A stretch of DNA of 64,000 nucleotides from JAEXOD01 sp964652025 (lineage in GTDB: Bacteria; Bacteroidota; Ignavibacteria; Ignavibacteriales; Melioribacteraceae): NCBI GenBank assembly GCA_964652025.1, contig CAZYZX010000007.1:1-64000 (forward strand), written 5' to 3'. Each line of letters starts with the position of its first letter. Position 1 is the stretch's first letter. Positions 6,640 to 16,046 of the stretch are shown here, one piece after another. The position numbers were made by a program, and so were the translations under genes. The notes below the pieces were generated by a model. It made no database searches. It had not been told where the DNA came from and worked only from the letters and a program-made list of their open reading frames with translations.

Positions 6640-9075
6640 ATGAGACGAATATTTATAACATTTATTTTGATATTAAGCTTAGCAAGTTTTGTTAAGGGAC
6701 AAGTATATAAAGGAATACATCAGTTAGATAAATTAACATATGGAAGTAATTATGAAGAAGGGAAAACAGATGATAATTTTATAGATAATGAAATTATACC
6801 ACTTAAATTAAATAAGGAAAAAGGATTAAATAAAGCTGTATTTGGTTATTTACCATATTGGGAATATACAAATGGGGCGCAATACACGCTAAAATATGAT
6901 TTGCTAACACATATAGCCTTATTCGATTTTGCTGCATCAACAACAGGGTCGTTAACTAACCCAAGTGGTTGGCCGTGGACAAGTTTAATTAACACGGCAC
7001 ACAGCAAAGGGGTAAAAGTAATAATGTGTGTTACAAATTTTGATGGGGCAGAAATACACACTATATTAAATAGTGCAACGGTAAAGCAAACATTAATACA
7101 AAATATAGCAGCTAAAATACAAACGTATAATTTAGATGGTGTAAATATAGATTTTGAAGGTTTGCAAACCGCAGATAGAGGGACAGTAATAAATACATTT
7201 ATGAGTGAATTAACAAATTATATACATACAAATTTGCCAGGTAAAGAGGTATCTTTTGCAGGACCCGCAGTAAATTGGAGCGGTTGGAATTTTAGCGGAT
7301 TAGCAAATAGTTGCGATTACATTTTTATAATGGGGTATGATTTTTTTGGCAGTTGGAGCACTACAAGTGGACCGAGTGCACCGCTTGTTGGAGGTTCTTA
7401 TAATATAACTAATACTGTAGTTAGCCAATATGGAGCAGTTGTTAATACAATGCCAGATAAATTAATTTTAGGTGTACCATATTTTGGCACCCATTTTATA
7501 ACAGAAACAGAAAATCCGGGTTCAACGGTAACAAGTTATGTCAACTCTCCAAGGTTTTCTTCAGCATATCCAGCATCCCAAACATATGGTTATTTATGGA
7601 ATACAACTTATAAAGTGCCTTGGTATAAGTATTTAGAAAGTAACAAGTGGCATCAAGTGTGGTTTGATGACGATAGTAGCTTAGCGCTAAAATATGATTT
7701 AGCAATAACTAAAAACTTAAAAGGTGTTGGAATGTGGGCGCTAAATTACGATAATGGCAGGGTGGAACTTTGGAACTTGATTAAACGAAAATTTTCATCT
7801 AACACACAACCAATACCAGCAACACCAGTTTGGGCACACGTAATTAGTGGTAATAAATCTATTACAATTAGAACAGAACTACCAGAATATGCAACAGCAA
7901 TTAGAGTTTATTTAAGCACCGATGGAGTTAATTTTAACGATAGTTTAAGAACATTAACCAATGAATTAACTATAACGGGATTAGAAAATAATAAGACATA
8001 TTATGTTAAATTAAAGGCTTTTAATGGCACGGGATATTCTGATTTTACAGAAACTTTTGGAACTATACCAAAAGAATATGGCAGCTCGATTTTGGTGGTT
8101 AATGGTTTTGATAGACAGATTGGAAACGATAATAAACGCAATTATATTACAGCTTATTTAAATGCAATAATAGAACGTAATATTGGTTTTACTGTGGATT
8201 GTGCAAATAACGAAGCATTTTATTTAGATAAAATTAATAAAAATTATGTGGGAATGATTTGGATATTGGGAGAAGAAAGCACTGCAGATGAAACTTTTAA
8301 CCAATACGAAATAACAAAACTTAAAACATACTTAGAAAGCGGTAGCTCGTTTTTTGTAAGTGGAAGTGAAATAGGTTGGGATATAGGACGTCCGGGATAC
8401 TCCACACCAACCGAAATGGATTTTTACAATAACTATTTGATGGCAACCTATGTTGCAGATGCACCAAATAATTCTCCATCTACTTATTATAGTGTTACGC
8501 CTTATGTAGAAGGATTTTTTAGTTATCAGCAACCATTTAGTTTTGATGATGGAACGCATGGAAATTATAATACAGAGTATCCGGATGCAATACGCCCAAA
8601 CGGCAGCGCAAAATACTTGGCTACTTATACTGGTTTAGATAATGTTACTTATGGTGGCGCCGGTGTGTGGAATGCAGCTTTTTATAGGGTTGGATATTTA
8701 GCTTTTCCGTTGGAAACTGTTTACCCTAAAGAAGTGAGAAATCTTTTAATTGAAGATATTCTTAGATTTTTAAATTTCATTGATGACGTGCAAGATGAAA
8801 ATAACAACCAACTTACTTTTCAATTAAATCAAAATTATCCAAATCCATTTAATCCACAAACGCAAATATCATATAGTTTAAAGGAAAACGGATTTGTAAA
8901 CCTTACTGTATATGACGTTTTAGGTAAAGAAGTAGCTGTTTTGGTTAATGATTATCAAAATGCAGGTAGCTATAAGGTATCTTTTAATGGCAATAATTTA
9001 TCTTCCGGCATATATTTTGCAAAATTAACTTGTGGTAGTTTTAATAAAACAATTAAAATGAGTTTAATTAAATAG
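6640..9075 (+). CDS. Secreted GH18-fold glycosidase-like protein with T9SS sorting domain
   Basis: An 811-residue exported protein. A signal peptide (about 1-20) is followed by a GH18 TIM barrel (about 65-395). It carries LDGVNIDFEG, whose D171 and E173 fit the DxxDxDxE catalytic signature, with Asn replacing the second Asp. A fibronectin III-like module (about 400-475) follows, then a segment of about 240 residues starting SSILVVNGFDRQ that resembles the flavodoxin-like module found after amidases and xanthan lyases. The C terminus (about 725-811) is a type IX sorting domain with QNYPNPFNPQTQISY and KMSLIK. It should act on chitin, peptidoglycan or another GlcNAc polymer at the cell surface. 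GGAG five bases before the ATG fixes the start. Confidence 0.88.
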   Translation: MRRIFITFILILSLASFVKGQVYKGIHQLDKLTYGSNYEEGKTDDNFIDNEIIPLKLNKEKGLNKAVFGYLPYWEYTNGAQYTLKYDLLTHIALFDFAASTTGSLTNPSGWPWTSLINTAHSKGVKVIMCVTNFDGAEIHTILNSATVKQTLIQNIAAKIQTYNLDGVNIDFEGLQTADRGTVINTFMSELTNYIHTNLPGKEVSFAGPAVNWSGWNFSGLANSCDYIFIMGYDFFGSWSTTSGPSAPLVGGSYNITNTVVSQYGAVVNTMPDKLILGVPYFGTHFITETENPGSTVTSYVNSPRFSSAYPASQTYGYLWNTTYKVPWYKYLESNKWHQVWFDDDSSLALKYDLAITKNLKGVGMWALNYDNGRVELWNLIKRKFSSNTQPIPATPVWAHVISGNKSITIRTELPEYATAIRVYLSTDGVNFNDSLRTLTNELTITGLENNKTYYVKLKAFNGTGYSDFTETFGTIPKEYGSSILVVNGFDRQIGNDNKRNYITAYLNAIIERNIGFTVDCANNEAFYLDKINKNYVGMIWILGEESTADETFNQYEITKLKTYLESGSSFFVSGSEIGWDIGRPGYSTPTEMDFYNNYLMATYVADAPNNSPSTYYSVTPYVEGFFSYQQPFSFDDGTHGNYNTEYPDAIRPNGSAKYLATYTGLDNVTYGGAGVWNAAFYRVGYLAFPLETVYPKEVRNLLIEDILRFLNFIDDVQDENNNQLTFQLNQNYPNPFNPQTQISYSLKENGFVNLTVYDVLGKEVAVLVNDYQNAGSYKVSFNGNNLSSGIYFAKLTCGSFNKTIKMSLIK

Positions 9076-9093
9076 ATTAAACGTTAAAGTAAA

Positions 9094-9130
9094 ATAATTT
9101 TAAAAAAATAATTATTATTTTTAAAATTAT
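9094..9130 (+). terminator. AT-only hairpin after the GH18 gene, possible weak terminator
   Basis: ATAATTTTAAAAA (9094-9106) and TTTTTAAAATTAT (9118-9130) are exact reverse complements around an 11-base loop. The stem has no G-C pair, so termination would be weak; it may be a chance palindrome in AT-rich DNA. Confidence 0.35.
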
Positions 9131-9166
9131 CTTATTAAATTAGTGTTTTGCAAAAATGTTCTGTTT

Positions 9167-9182
9167 TTGGCACTTTAATTGT
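9167..9182 (+). promoter_or_regulatory. Sigma-54-like promoter of the vWA lipoprotein gene
   Basis: TTGGCACTTTAATTGT aligns with YTGGCACG-N4-TTGC with changes at the G after TGGCAC and at the final C. The GG and TTG elements have correct spacing. It lies 29 bases upstream of the start at 9212, and is weaker than the site at 6018. Confidence 0.5.
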
Positions 9183-9211
9183 TAAGTGTTAAATAAACAG
9201 TAAGAGTAAAT

Positions 9212-10750
9212 ATGCGATTAATAAAATTTATAATTGTAATAGCACTAATAGTTTTAACAGGATGTAGCTTAAGTGGTGAAAACGAAAGCAAGCCAAATAC
9301 CCCCACAACAAGTGGTAAGGCTTATTCACCAACACCAGCCCATAACTCCACAAATCTTCCAAATGCTATGATTTTTAGTTGGAAGTGTGATAGTTATTCC
9401 TCGTTTGATGTTTACTTAAGTAAAACAAATCCACCTAAAGAGTTATATGTTCAAAATATAACAACACCAAATGTAACCGTAGTTGGGTTAGATTACGAGA
9501 CGAGATATTATTGGCAAGTTGTTACAAAATTAAGTAATGGAACTACACAAGAAAGTGATATATGGAGTTTTGTAACAAAATATAACGATAATACAAGTGG
9601 TTATATGTTAGTAAAGCATAGTTTACAAACAGAATTGCCATGTTTTGTAAAAATAATGTTCCAAGTGTTAGATTTATCTGGAAATGGAGTTGATAATTTA
9701 ACTACTGCAAACTTTACTTTGTATGAAAATGATATGCCAATATCTCAAAATGAATCATCGATGATAGTTAGGAAAAAGGAAGAAAACCCATATAAATTAA
9801 AAACGGTTTTAATGTTAGATAATAGCCAAAGTTTACAGAATAATTTAGGGGAGCTTAAGGCGGCAGCATTAAATTTAGTTAGTAGCAAAATGCCACAACA
9901 GGAATTTGCAATTTATAAGTTTTCTGAAAAACCAGTTTTAGTACAAGATTTTACAGATGATTTAGGAAAGTTAGTAAGTGCAATAAACTCAATAGAATTA
10001 GGCTATCCTACAACTAATTTTTATGGAGCAGTAATAGAAGGCGCTAGCCGATGGACTGATATGTTTACGGCAAATCAGATTGTACAAGGCGCAATGATTG
10101 TATTTACCGATGGTAAAGATACACAAGGTTCATCTACACTTAACCAAGCACTTGCGGCAACAGGTGGTAAACGCGTTTATACCGTTGGATTGGGTACAGA
10201 TATAGACCCAGTTGTGTTGCAAAGGATTGGTAACAGTGGCTTTTATTCATCTTATAATGTTTCAGAGCTAACTTCTAAGTTTTTAGAAATTCAGCTTAAT
10301 TTGCAAAAATACGCTAATAGCTTTTATACTTTAGAGTATATGAGCCCAAAACGTGGAAACTTTGTTCATACATTAAGGCTTGTTGTTAATAATAATCCTT
10401 ATACAGGTACTAATTCCTATATTTTTGGTACTTTTAATAGTAATGGGTTTTATTCAATTTATCCGGGTTTATATATTAATCCAAGTGCACAGTATCCAAG
10501 CGGTGTAGATACGGTAGAGGTAATTAGAAACAACTCTGAAACTGTTAAAGCTGTAACATACTTAGCAAACAATTTACCAAGTTACCAATGGGGAATATCT
10601 AACACAGTAGATTTTGAAATTGCTGTAGATAATGGGGATAATTCTTTATGCACAATAACAGCCAAAGGGAATGTTGGCACAGTTGCTAAGGTAACAGTTC
10701 AAGATAAGGCAAATGCATTAGTAAGACAATTTTATGTAAAAATTAGGTAA
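9212..10750 (+). CDS. Surface lipoprotein with von Willebrand A domain
   Basis: A 512-residue predicted lipoprotein. The signal peptide ends in a lipobox (LTGC, lipidated Cys about 18). Residues about 35-130 look like a fibronectin III/Ig module. A vWA domain spans about 195-370, with VLMLDNSQS forming the DxSxS part of the metal-ion-dependent adhesion site, then IVFTDGKDTQ and VYTVGLGTDID. The rest is a beta-rich tail. Such proteins bind ligands or partners at the envelope; the partner is unknown. It is preceded by a sigma-54-like site and followed five bases later by gatC, so gatC may be read from the same transcript. Confidence 0.85.
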   Translation: MRLIKFIIVIALIVLTGCSLSGENESKPNTPTTSGKAYSPTPAHNSTNLPNAMIFSWKCDSYSSFDVYLSKTNPPKELYVQNITTPNVTVVGLDYETRYYWQVVTKLSNGTTQESDIWSFVTKYNDNTSGYMLVKHSLQTELPCFVKIMFQVLDLSGNGVDNLTTANFTLYENDMPISQNESSMIVRKKEENPYKLKTVLMLDNSQSLQNNLGELKAAALNLVSSKMPQQEFAIYKFSEKPVLVQDFTDDLGKLVSAINSIELGYPTTNFYGAVIEGASRWTDMFTANQIVQGAMIVFTDGKDTQGSSTLNQALAATGGKRVYTVGLGTDIDPVVLQRIGNSGFYSSYNVSELTSKFLEIQLNLQKYANSFYTLEYMSPKRGNFVHTLRLVVNNNPYTGTNSYIFGTFNSNGFYSIYPGLYINPSAQYPSGVDTVEVIRNNSETVKAVTYLANNLPSYQWGISNTVDFEIAVDNGDNSLCTITAKGNVGTVAKVTVQDKANALVRQFYVKIR

Positions 10751-10755
10751 AAATA

Positions 10756-11040
10756 ATGACAACAGAAGATGTAAAATATATAGCAAAATTGGCAAATTTA
10801 CGTTTTGAAGAATCTGAGTTAGAAAGCTTTACCCATAAGTTTAATGAAATATTAGCCTATGTTGAAAAGTTAAATGAAATAGATACAAGTGAAATAGAAC
10901 CATTAGAGTATCCAATAGATAACAAAAACGTTTTTAGAGAAGATGAACAAAAGCAATCGATAAGCAGGGATGAAGCGCTAAAGAACGCACCCGAAACAGA
11001 TAACGAATATTTTTTGGTTCCTAAGGTAATAAAACAGTAA
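10756..11040 (+). CDS. gatC: Asp/Glu-tRNA amidotransferase subunit C
   Basis: A 94-residue small subunit of the GatCAB complex, which converts misacylated Glu-tRNA(Gln) or Asp-tRNA(Asn). Family features are the start VKYIAKLANLRFEESE, the FNEILAYVEKLNEIDTSEIEPLE segment and a conserved C-terminal VPKVI. Length is normal. gatA and gatB are not in the window, so the complex must be assembled from separate loci. It lies between the vWA lipoprotein gene and kdsB, with short gaps. Confidence 0.93.
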   Translation: MTTEDVKYIAKLANLRFEESELESFTHKFNEILAYVEKLNEIDTSEIEPLEYPIDNKNVFREDEQKQSISRDEALKNAPETDNEYFLVPKVIKQ

Positions 11041-11049
11041 GGAGATAAA

Positions 11050-11808
11050 TTGATATTAGGAGTAATTCCAGCACGGTTTGGTAGTAGCAGGCTTTTGGGA
11101 AAACCTTTGGCAAATATAGGCGGTAAGCCGATGATTCAACATACATACGAAAGTGCTTTTGAGGCAAAGCTTTTGGATAAAATAATAATTGCGGTTGATG
11201 ATGAAAAGGTTTTTCAAGTTGTATCATCTTTTACAAATGATGTTATAATGACGCCAAAAGATATACAAACGGGAAGTGATAGAATAGCTTATGTAGTTAA
11301 AAATATGCCCGATGCAGATATTATTGTTAATATACAAGGGGATGAGCCATTTATAAAAGGTGCAATGATTGATGAAGCTATAGAACCATTATTATTTGAT
11401 AGAAGTGTAGATGTTGCAACATTAGCCAAAAAAATTACAAGTGTAGATGAATTAAAAGCTCCTTCTATTCCAAAAGTTGTGTTCGATTATCACAACTTTG
11501 CTTTGTATTTTTCGCGCTCTCCAATTCCTTATGTTAGGGATGCAAAAAATTTTCAAGAGAGATTAACAATGGGGAATGTTTATAAACATATTGGTTTATA
11601 TGTTTATAAAAGGGAAGCACTTTTACGCTTTACAGAATTGCCCCAAACAGATTTAGAAAAGATGGAAAAGTTAGAGCAATTGAGAATGTTAGAAAATGGG
11701 ATGAGGATAAAAATAGTAGAGACAAATTACGAAAGTATATCTGTAGATACACCCGCAGATTTGGAAAGGGTGAGAAAATATTATGAACATTTATTTATTA
11801 ATAAATAG
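11050..11808 (+). CDS. kdsB: 3-deoxy-manno-octulosonate cytidylyltransferase
   Basis: A 252-residue enzyme that activates Kdo as CMP-Kdo for lipopolysaccharide inner core synthesis. Motifs seen are the N-terminal IPARFGSSRLLGKPL nucleotide-binding loop, NIQGDEPFI, SRSPIPYVRD and HIGLYVYKREAL. It starts with TTG at 11050, eight bases after an AAGGAG ribosome binding site; no ATG fits better. It is direct evidence for an outer membrane with Kdo-containing LPS. The gene is close behind gatC and 12 bases ahead of the PLP enzyme gene. Confidence 0.95.
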   Translation: MILGVIPARFGSSRLLGKPLANIGGKPMIQHTYESAFEAKLLDKIIIAVDDEKVFQVVSSFTNDVIMTPKDIQTGSDRIAYVVKNMPDADIIVNIQGDEPFIKGAMIDEAIEPLLFDRSVDVATLAKKITSVDELKAPSIPKVVFDYHNFALYFSRSPIPYVRDAKNFQERLTMGNVYKHIGLYVYKREALLRFTELPQTDLEKMEKLEQLRMLENGMRIKIVETNYESISVDTPADLERVRKYYEHLFINK

Positions 11809-11820
11809 GACCGAAAAGAA

Positions 11821-12780
11821 ATGATTAGACCTGAAAAATTAGATATCGGATTTTTAGATACGCCGATAAAGATGTACAAATTTCATGATAAGGAATTTTA
11901 TGTTAAGCATGATGATTTAACTGGTAGCTTACTATCTGGAAACAAGATAAGAAAATTAGATTATTTATTGTATCAAGCAAAGCAAGAAGGAATTGAGATT
12001 ATTATTACATGTGGGGCTGTTCAATCTAACCATTGCCGGGCTACAGTAGTTGCAGCCTCTATGTTAGGTATTAAAACAAAGCTATATTTACGCGGTGAAG
12101 AGCCAAATGAAATTGAAGGGAATTTATTTATTGATAAAGTGTTTAATGCAGACATTACTTATATTACAGATGAAGAGTATAAAAACGTAAACACTTTAAT
12201 GGAGCAAAAGAAAGCTGAGCTTGCAAAAGCAGGTTTTAAGGCTATGGTTATTCCTTCCGGGGCATCTAATAGTTTAGGAATTTGGGGTTACATTAATTTT
12301 ATTGATGAAATTAAAGATTTTATAATTGAAAATAATATTACCGGTATAATTTCTGCTGCTGGTAGTGGCGGAACTTCTGCAGGAATTTTATTAGGCGCAG
12401 CTATTAATAAGTTACCCTTAAAGGTTTACGCTGTTAATGTGCTTGATGCTAAAGACGTTATGAAGGAAACTATTATTAATTTAGTTTTAAGGTGTAAAGA
12501 AGATTATAAAATAGAAACTAGTGTAGATTTTAATAATCTTGTAGTTTTAGATGGCTATAGCGAAGAAGGCTACACAAATATATCCCCAGAAAAGATTAAG
12601 ATGATTAAAGATTTTAGTGAAAATAGTGGGGTATTATTTGACCCAGCTTATACTGGTAAAGCATTTTATGCTTTTGTTAAAAACTTTTTAGATAAAGACA
12701 CAGACGAAAAAGTATTGCTACTGCATAGTGGCGGTTTACTTGGTGTTTTTGCTAAAAAAGAAGATTATTTACAAAAATAA
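11821..12780 (+). CDS. PLP-dependent D-cysteine desulfhydrase/ACC deaminase family protein
   Basis: A 319-residue fold-type II PLP enzyme. The GNKIRKLDYLL segment (40-50) carries the expected PLP lysine at K42. TCGAVQSNHCRATVVAAS and the glycine-rich AAGSGGTSAGILLG phosphate loop are characteristic, and a late DPAYTGKAFYAF segment fits. The family contains D-cysteine desulfhydrase, L-cysteate lyase and ACC deaminase, and sequence alone does not separate them. D-cysteine desulfhydrase is the cautious choice. It follows kdsB in the same direction. Confidence 0.85.
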   Translation: MIRPEKLDIGFLDTPIKMYKFHDKEFYVKHDDLTGSLLSGNKIRKLDYLLYQAKQEGIEIIITCGAVQSNHCRATVVAASMLGIKTKLYLRGEEPNEIEGNLFIDKVFNADITYITDEEYKNVNTLMEQKKAELAKAGFKAMVIPSGASNSLGIWGYINFIDEIKDFIIENNITGIISAAGSGGTSAGILLGAAINKLPLKVYAVNVLDAKDVMKETIINLVLRCKEDYKIETSVDFNNLVVLDGYSEEGYTNISPEKIKMIKDFSENSGVLFDPAYTGKAFYAFVKNFLDKDTDEKVLLLHSGGLLGVFAKKEDYLQK

Positions 12781-12806
12781 TTTTTAATATGGGGATTATT
12801 AAAGAA

Positions 12807-14090
12807 TTAATATTTTTTTAATTTTCCCCATAATGCTTTTAATCTTTCCTTAATTGATTTCTCATTTCCGTTTTCAGAAGGATAATAATATTGTATATTT
12901 TTTAATTCAGGTGGTAAATAATTTTCGTTTACAAAATTACCGGGATAGTTGTGAGGATATTTGTATCCATCTCCATACCCGCTTTGTTTCATAAAATTAG
13001 TTGGTGCGTTACGTAAATGCAAAGGAACGGGGTAATTTGGTAAAGTACGATTATCTTCTAAAGCTTTATCTATAGCAACGTAAGACGCATTGCTTTTAGG
13101 TGCAGAAGCTAAGTAAGTTGCGCACTGCGCTAAAATAATTCTACACTCGGGCATGCCAATTTTTTCTACAGCAGAATAAGTAGAAACAGCTAAAAGCAAA
13201 GCATTAGGAGAAGCGTTACCAATATCTTCTGATGCAAAAACTATCATTCTACGTGCAATAAATAATGGGTCTTCGCCTCCTTCAATCATTCTTGCAAGCC
13301 AGTAGATTGCTGCATCGGGGTCGCTACCCCGCATACTTTTTATAAATGCACTTATTACGTTGTAGTGTTCTTCACCACTTTTATCATAAAAAGCGTTTTT
13401 ATGTTGTATTATATTTTCTATTTCTTCTTTATTAATATTTATTACATCGTTATTTATTTGGTGCAAAACTGCAGCTTCTACTATATTAAGTAATATTCTT
13501 GCATCACCACCAGCGCAATAAAATAAAAAATCTTTATCTTTAATATTTATTTTAATAGTCTTTAAAAATTCGTCTTCTGTTAAAGCATTTATTAATATTT
13601 TATCTAAGGTATCGTTTGTTAAAGGTTTTAGGGTGTAAGTGGCAGCGCGGCTACGCAAAGCGGGTATAACTTCTATTGATGGATTTTCGGTTGTAGAGCC
13701 AATAAAAATTACTTCGCCCGTTTCTACTGCGGAAAGTAATGCATCTTGTTGGTTTTTGTTTAATCGATGTAATTCGTCAATAAATAAAATTGTTTTTTTA
13801 TTGTATTCTTTATTAGTTTTACCAATTTCAATAATATTTCTAATATCTTTAACACCACTAGATATAGCGTTAATTGTATAAAAATCGGAATTAGTTGATT
13901 CTGAAATTAGTTTTGCAAGGGTTGTTTTACCAGTGCCGGGGGGTCCCCAAAGTATAAAACTGAAAGGTGTATTATTTTCAATCATGTTTCTAATAGGCTT
14001 GCCTAAACCAGTAAGATGTTCTTGTCCATAGTATTTGTCAATAGTTTTGGGGCGCATCCTTTCTGCTAAGGGGGTAATTGGCAAAACCAT
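12807..14090 (-). CDS. rarA: Replication-associated recombination protein A
   Basis: A 427-residue AAA+ ATPase (RarA/MgsA) acting at stalled replication forks. It begins PLAERMRPKTIDKYYGQEH, then the Walker A GPPGTGKT (49-56), Walker B ILFIDELHR, the sensor segment GSTTENPS, and the C-terminal tetramerisation region with MRGSDPDAAIYWLARMIEGGEDPLFIARR. Length is normal. It is the last gene of a tight operon, starting one base after the ftsB-like stop codon. Confidence 0.95.
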   Translation of the reverse strand: MVLPITPLAERMRPKTIDKYYGQEHLTGLGKPIRNMIENNTPFSFILWGPPGTGKTTLAKLISESTNSDFYTINAISSGVKDIRNIIEIGKTNKEYNKKTILFIDELHRLNKNQQDALLSAVETGEVIFIGSTTENPSIEVIPALRSRAATYTLKPLTNDTLDKILINALTEDEFLKTIKINIKDKDFLFYCAGGDARILLNIVEAAVLHQINNDVININKEEIENIIQHKNAFYDKSGEEHYNVISAFIKSMRGSDPDAAIYWLARMIEGGEDPLFIARRMIVFASEDIGNASPNALLLAVSTYSAVEKIGMPECRIILAQCATYLASAPKSNASYVAIDKALEDNRTLPNYPVPLHLRNAPTNFMKQSGYGDGYKYPHNYPGNFVNENYLPPELKNIQYYYPSENGNEKSIKERLKALWGKLKKY

Positions 14091-14091
14091 T

Positions 14092-14379
14092 TTATTCAGT
14101 TTCCTTAATTATAATTACTTTTTCACCCTTCTTTTTGAAGTTATATTTTTCTCTTGCAGTTTTTTCTATTTTAAAGTTACTTTTATTTAATGAATCTATT
14201 TCTGCTTCATAATTTTTTACTTTAACTTTTGCGCTGTCAATTTGGCTTCTTGTGTTTTCTATTTCTGTTTTTATTTGCCAGTATTTAATTAATCCATTTT
14301 CACCAAAAAATAGCAAACTAATAACAACAGCTAATAAAATACCAAGTAGAATGTAGTTTTTATATTTCTTAATTTTCAT
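14092..14379 (-). CDS. FtsB/DivIC-family septum formation initiator
   Basis: A 95-residue bitopic protein: one membrane helix (about 9-27), a coiled coil (about 33-70) and a short extracytoplasmic tail with the KTAREKYNFKKKGEKVIII segment typical of this family. It would join the divisome core with FtsL and FtsQ. It overlaps the end of ddl by 11 bases and ends one base before rarA. The pairing with ddl fits a cell-wall and division role. Confidence 0.85.
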   Translation of the reverse strand: MKIKKYKNYILLGILLAVVISLLFFGENGLIKYWQIKTEIENTRSQIDSAKVKVKNYEAEIDSLNKSNFKIEKTAREKYNFKKKGEKVIIIKETE

Positions 14380-15373
14380 TCAAACTATGCTTTATAATTA
14401 AATCAATTAAGTTATTAAAGTTAATTCCAACAGCATTAGCAGTCATTGGTAGTAAACTATGTGATGTCATTCCGGGTAAAGTGTTAACTTCTAAGCAATA
14501 AGGGGTATAGTTTTTATCAAGCCTAAAATCTACACGAGCATAAGAAGTGCACCCAACTGCTTTATAAGCTTTTAGTGCCTCGTTTTGTAATGTAGATAGA
14601 ACTGTTTCTGGAAAAGGTGCAGGAACAATATAATCACTCATTCCATCAGAATATTTACATTCGTAATCGTACAACTCTTTTTTTGGTTTTATTTCTAATG
14701 GTGGTAATGTTCTTTCTCCAATAATTCCAACGGTCAATTCGTATCCTTCTATAAATGCCTCCACTAAAACTTTTTTAGAGTATTTAAATGCTAAATCTAA
14801 AGCATCTTTAACTTGGTTAGAATTTAAACAAACGCTTAATCCAATTGTAGAACCTTGGTCGTTTGGTTTAATTATGCAAGGATAAAAAATTTGTTCTTCA
14901 ATTGCTTGTAATATTTTTTGTAAATCATAATTACCAAAAGTGACGGGGAGCCATTCGGGTGTTATAACATCAAAGTGTTTGAATAAAGCTTTTGCTGCAC
15001 ATTTATCCATTGCTAATGCACTAGTTAAAACACCACTACCAGTATATTTTAAATTTTTCATTTCCATTAATGATTGCACAGTTCCATCTTCTCCAAATTT
15101 ACCATGCAAACCATTAAAAACTAAATCTGTATTATTAAAAACAGGTAAAGTAAATGCCTTTATATAATTTTCTTGGCTAATTTCAAAAATATCATCATCA
15201 ATAAAAAAGTCATCTGGATTAGTTGGTTGGTTAAGACCATAAGCAGGGTCTACTAAATTAACATTGTAACCTAATTCCAATAGTGCTTTATATATGTTTT
15301 TAGAAGAGGATTTAGAGATTAATCTTTCAGTGGAAATTCCGCCAACCAATAAAGTAATAGTAATATTTTGCAT
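14369..15373 (-). CDS. ddl: D-alanine--D-alanine ligase
   Basis: A 334-residue ATP-grasp enzyme that makes the D-Ala-D-Ala dipeptide for peptidoglycan. Visible are the N-terminal LVGGISTER loop, NGLHGKFGEDGTVQSLMEMKNLKYTGSG, the KPNDQGSTIGLS ATP lid, EAFIEGYELTVGI, and CLEVNTLPGMTSHSLLP with the metal ligands. Length is typical. It sits ten bases after the aldolase gene and overlaps the ftsB-like gene. Confidence 0.95.
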   Translation of the reverse strand: MQNITITLLVGGISTERLISKSSSKNIYKALLELGYNVNLVDPAYGLNQPTNPDDFFIDDDIFEISQENYIKAFTLPVFNNTDLVFNGLHGKFGEDGTVQSLMEMKNLKYTGSGVLTSALAMDKCAAKALFKHFDVITPEWLPVTFGNYDLQKILQAIEEQIFYPCIIKPNDQGSTIGLSVCLNSNQVKDALDLAFKYSKKVLVEAFIEGYELTVGIIGERTLPPLEIKPKKELYDYECKYSDGMSDYIVPAPFPETVLSTLQNEALKAYKAVGCTSYARVDFRLDKNYTPYCLEVNTLPGMTSHSLLPMTANAVGINFNNLIDLIIKHSLNEN

Positions 15374-15383
15374 ATAAAAACTC

Positions 15384-16046
15384 TTATTTATCCATCCTAT
15401 GTTTAGGATTTATTTTAATATTATATGTTGATTCTGAAATTTGATAAAGTTCTTTGAGTTTTTTAGTGGGGATAATATTTTCTTGCCCCATGCTGCGCAC
15501 AACAGCTAATATTTTAGCAGTATGTTCTAATTTTTCTAATTTATAATATGCATCATCAAGCGAAGTACCAAAACTAATAGCGCCATGATTTTCTAATAAC
15601 AACACCCAAGCATAGTCAATAAATGGTTTCATAGATTCTGCTAATTCTTTGGTAGACGGAGTAGCATATTTAGTTAAATGAACTTTACCCAAGTTTAAAA
15701 CAACTTCTGGAAAAACAGGAGTTGTAAAATCTTCACCCATAGCAGCAAAAGCAGTTGCGTAAACAGGGTGAGCATGTATAACAGCTTTAACATCGGGTCT
15801 GTTGTCGTATGCAAATTTATGTAGTTTAAACTCTGTGGATACTTTACCGTTTCCTTCAATTAAATTACCATCGTTATCAACAATTAGTAAGTCGTCTTCC
15901 GTTAAACGACCTTTACATTTAGCAGAAGGTGTAATTAAAATTTTGTTGTTATCAATTTTTACTGAAACATTGCCATCAAATGCTGTTACAAATTCTTTAT
16001 TATATAATTGATGACAAAAATAAATAAAATCGCTTTTTAAAGACAT
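15384..16046 (-). CDS. Class II aldolase/adducin family protein, fuculose-phosphate aldolase-like
   Basis: A 220-residue zinc-dependent aldolase-type protein. It shows the GNVSVKIDNNKILITPS start, a catalytic glutamate in STEFKLHKFAY, the zinc ligand pair HAHPVYATA and the third histidine in LLLENHGAIS. This is the L-fuculose-1-phosphate/L-ribulose-5-phosphate epimerase superfamily; the actual substrate is not determined. It overlaps the preceding Gfo/Idh oxidoreductase gene by ten bases, so the two products probably work in sequence on one sugar-like substrate. Confidence 0.87.
   Translation of the reverse strand: MSLKSDFIYFCHQLYNKEFVTAFDGNVSVKIDNNKILITPSAKCKGRLTEDDLLIVDNDGNLIEGNGKVSTEFKLHKFAYDNRPDVKAVIHAHPVYATAFAAMGEDFTTPVFPEVVLNLGKVHLTKYATPSTKELAESMKPFIDYAWVLLLENHGAISFGTSLDDAYYKLEKLEHTAKILAVVRSMGQENIIPTKKLKELYQISESTYNIKINPKHRMDK

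Noticed and set aside
10670..10685. TTGGCACAGTTGCT as a third sigma-54 promoter
   Set aside because: The spacing between the GG and GC elements is too short, and it lies inside the vWA coding region.
12789..12831. ATGGGGA/TCCCCAT hairpin between the PLP enzyme and rarA
   Set aside because: Its right arm lies inside the rarA coding end and the loop is long; not convincing as a terminator.
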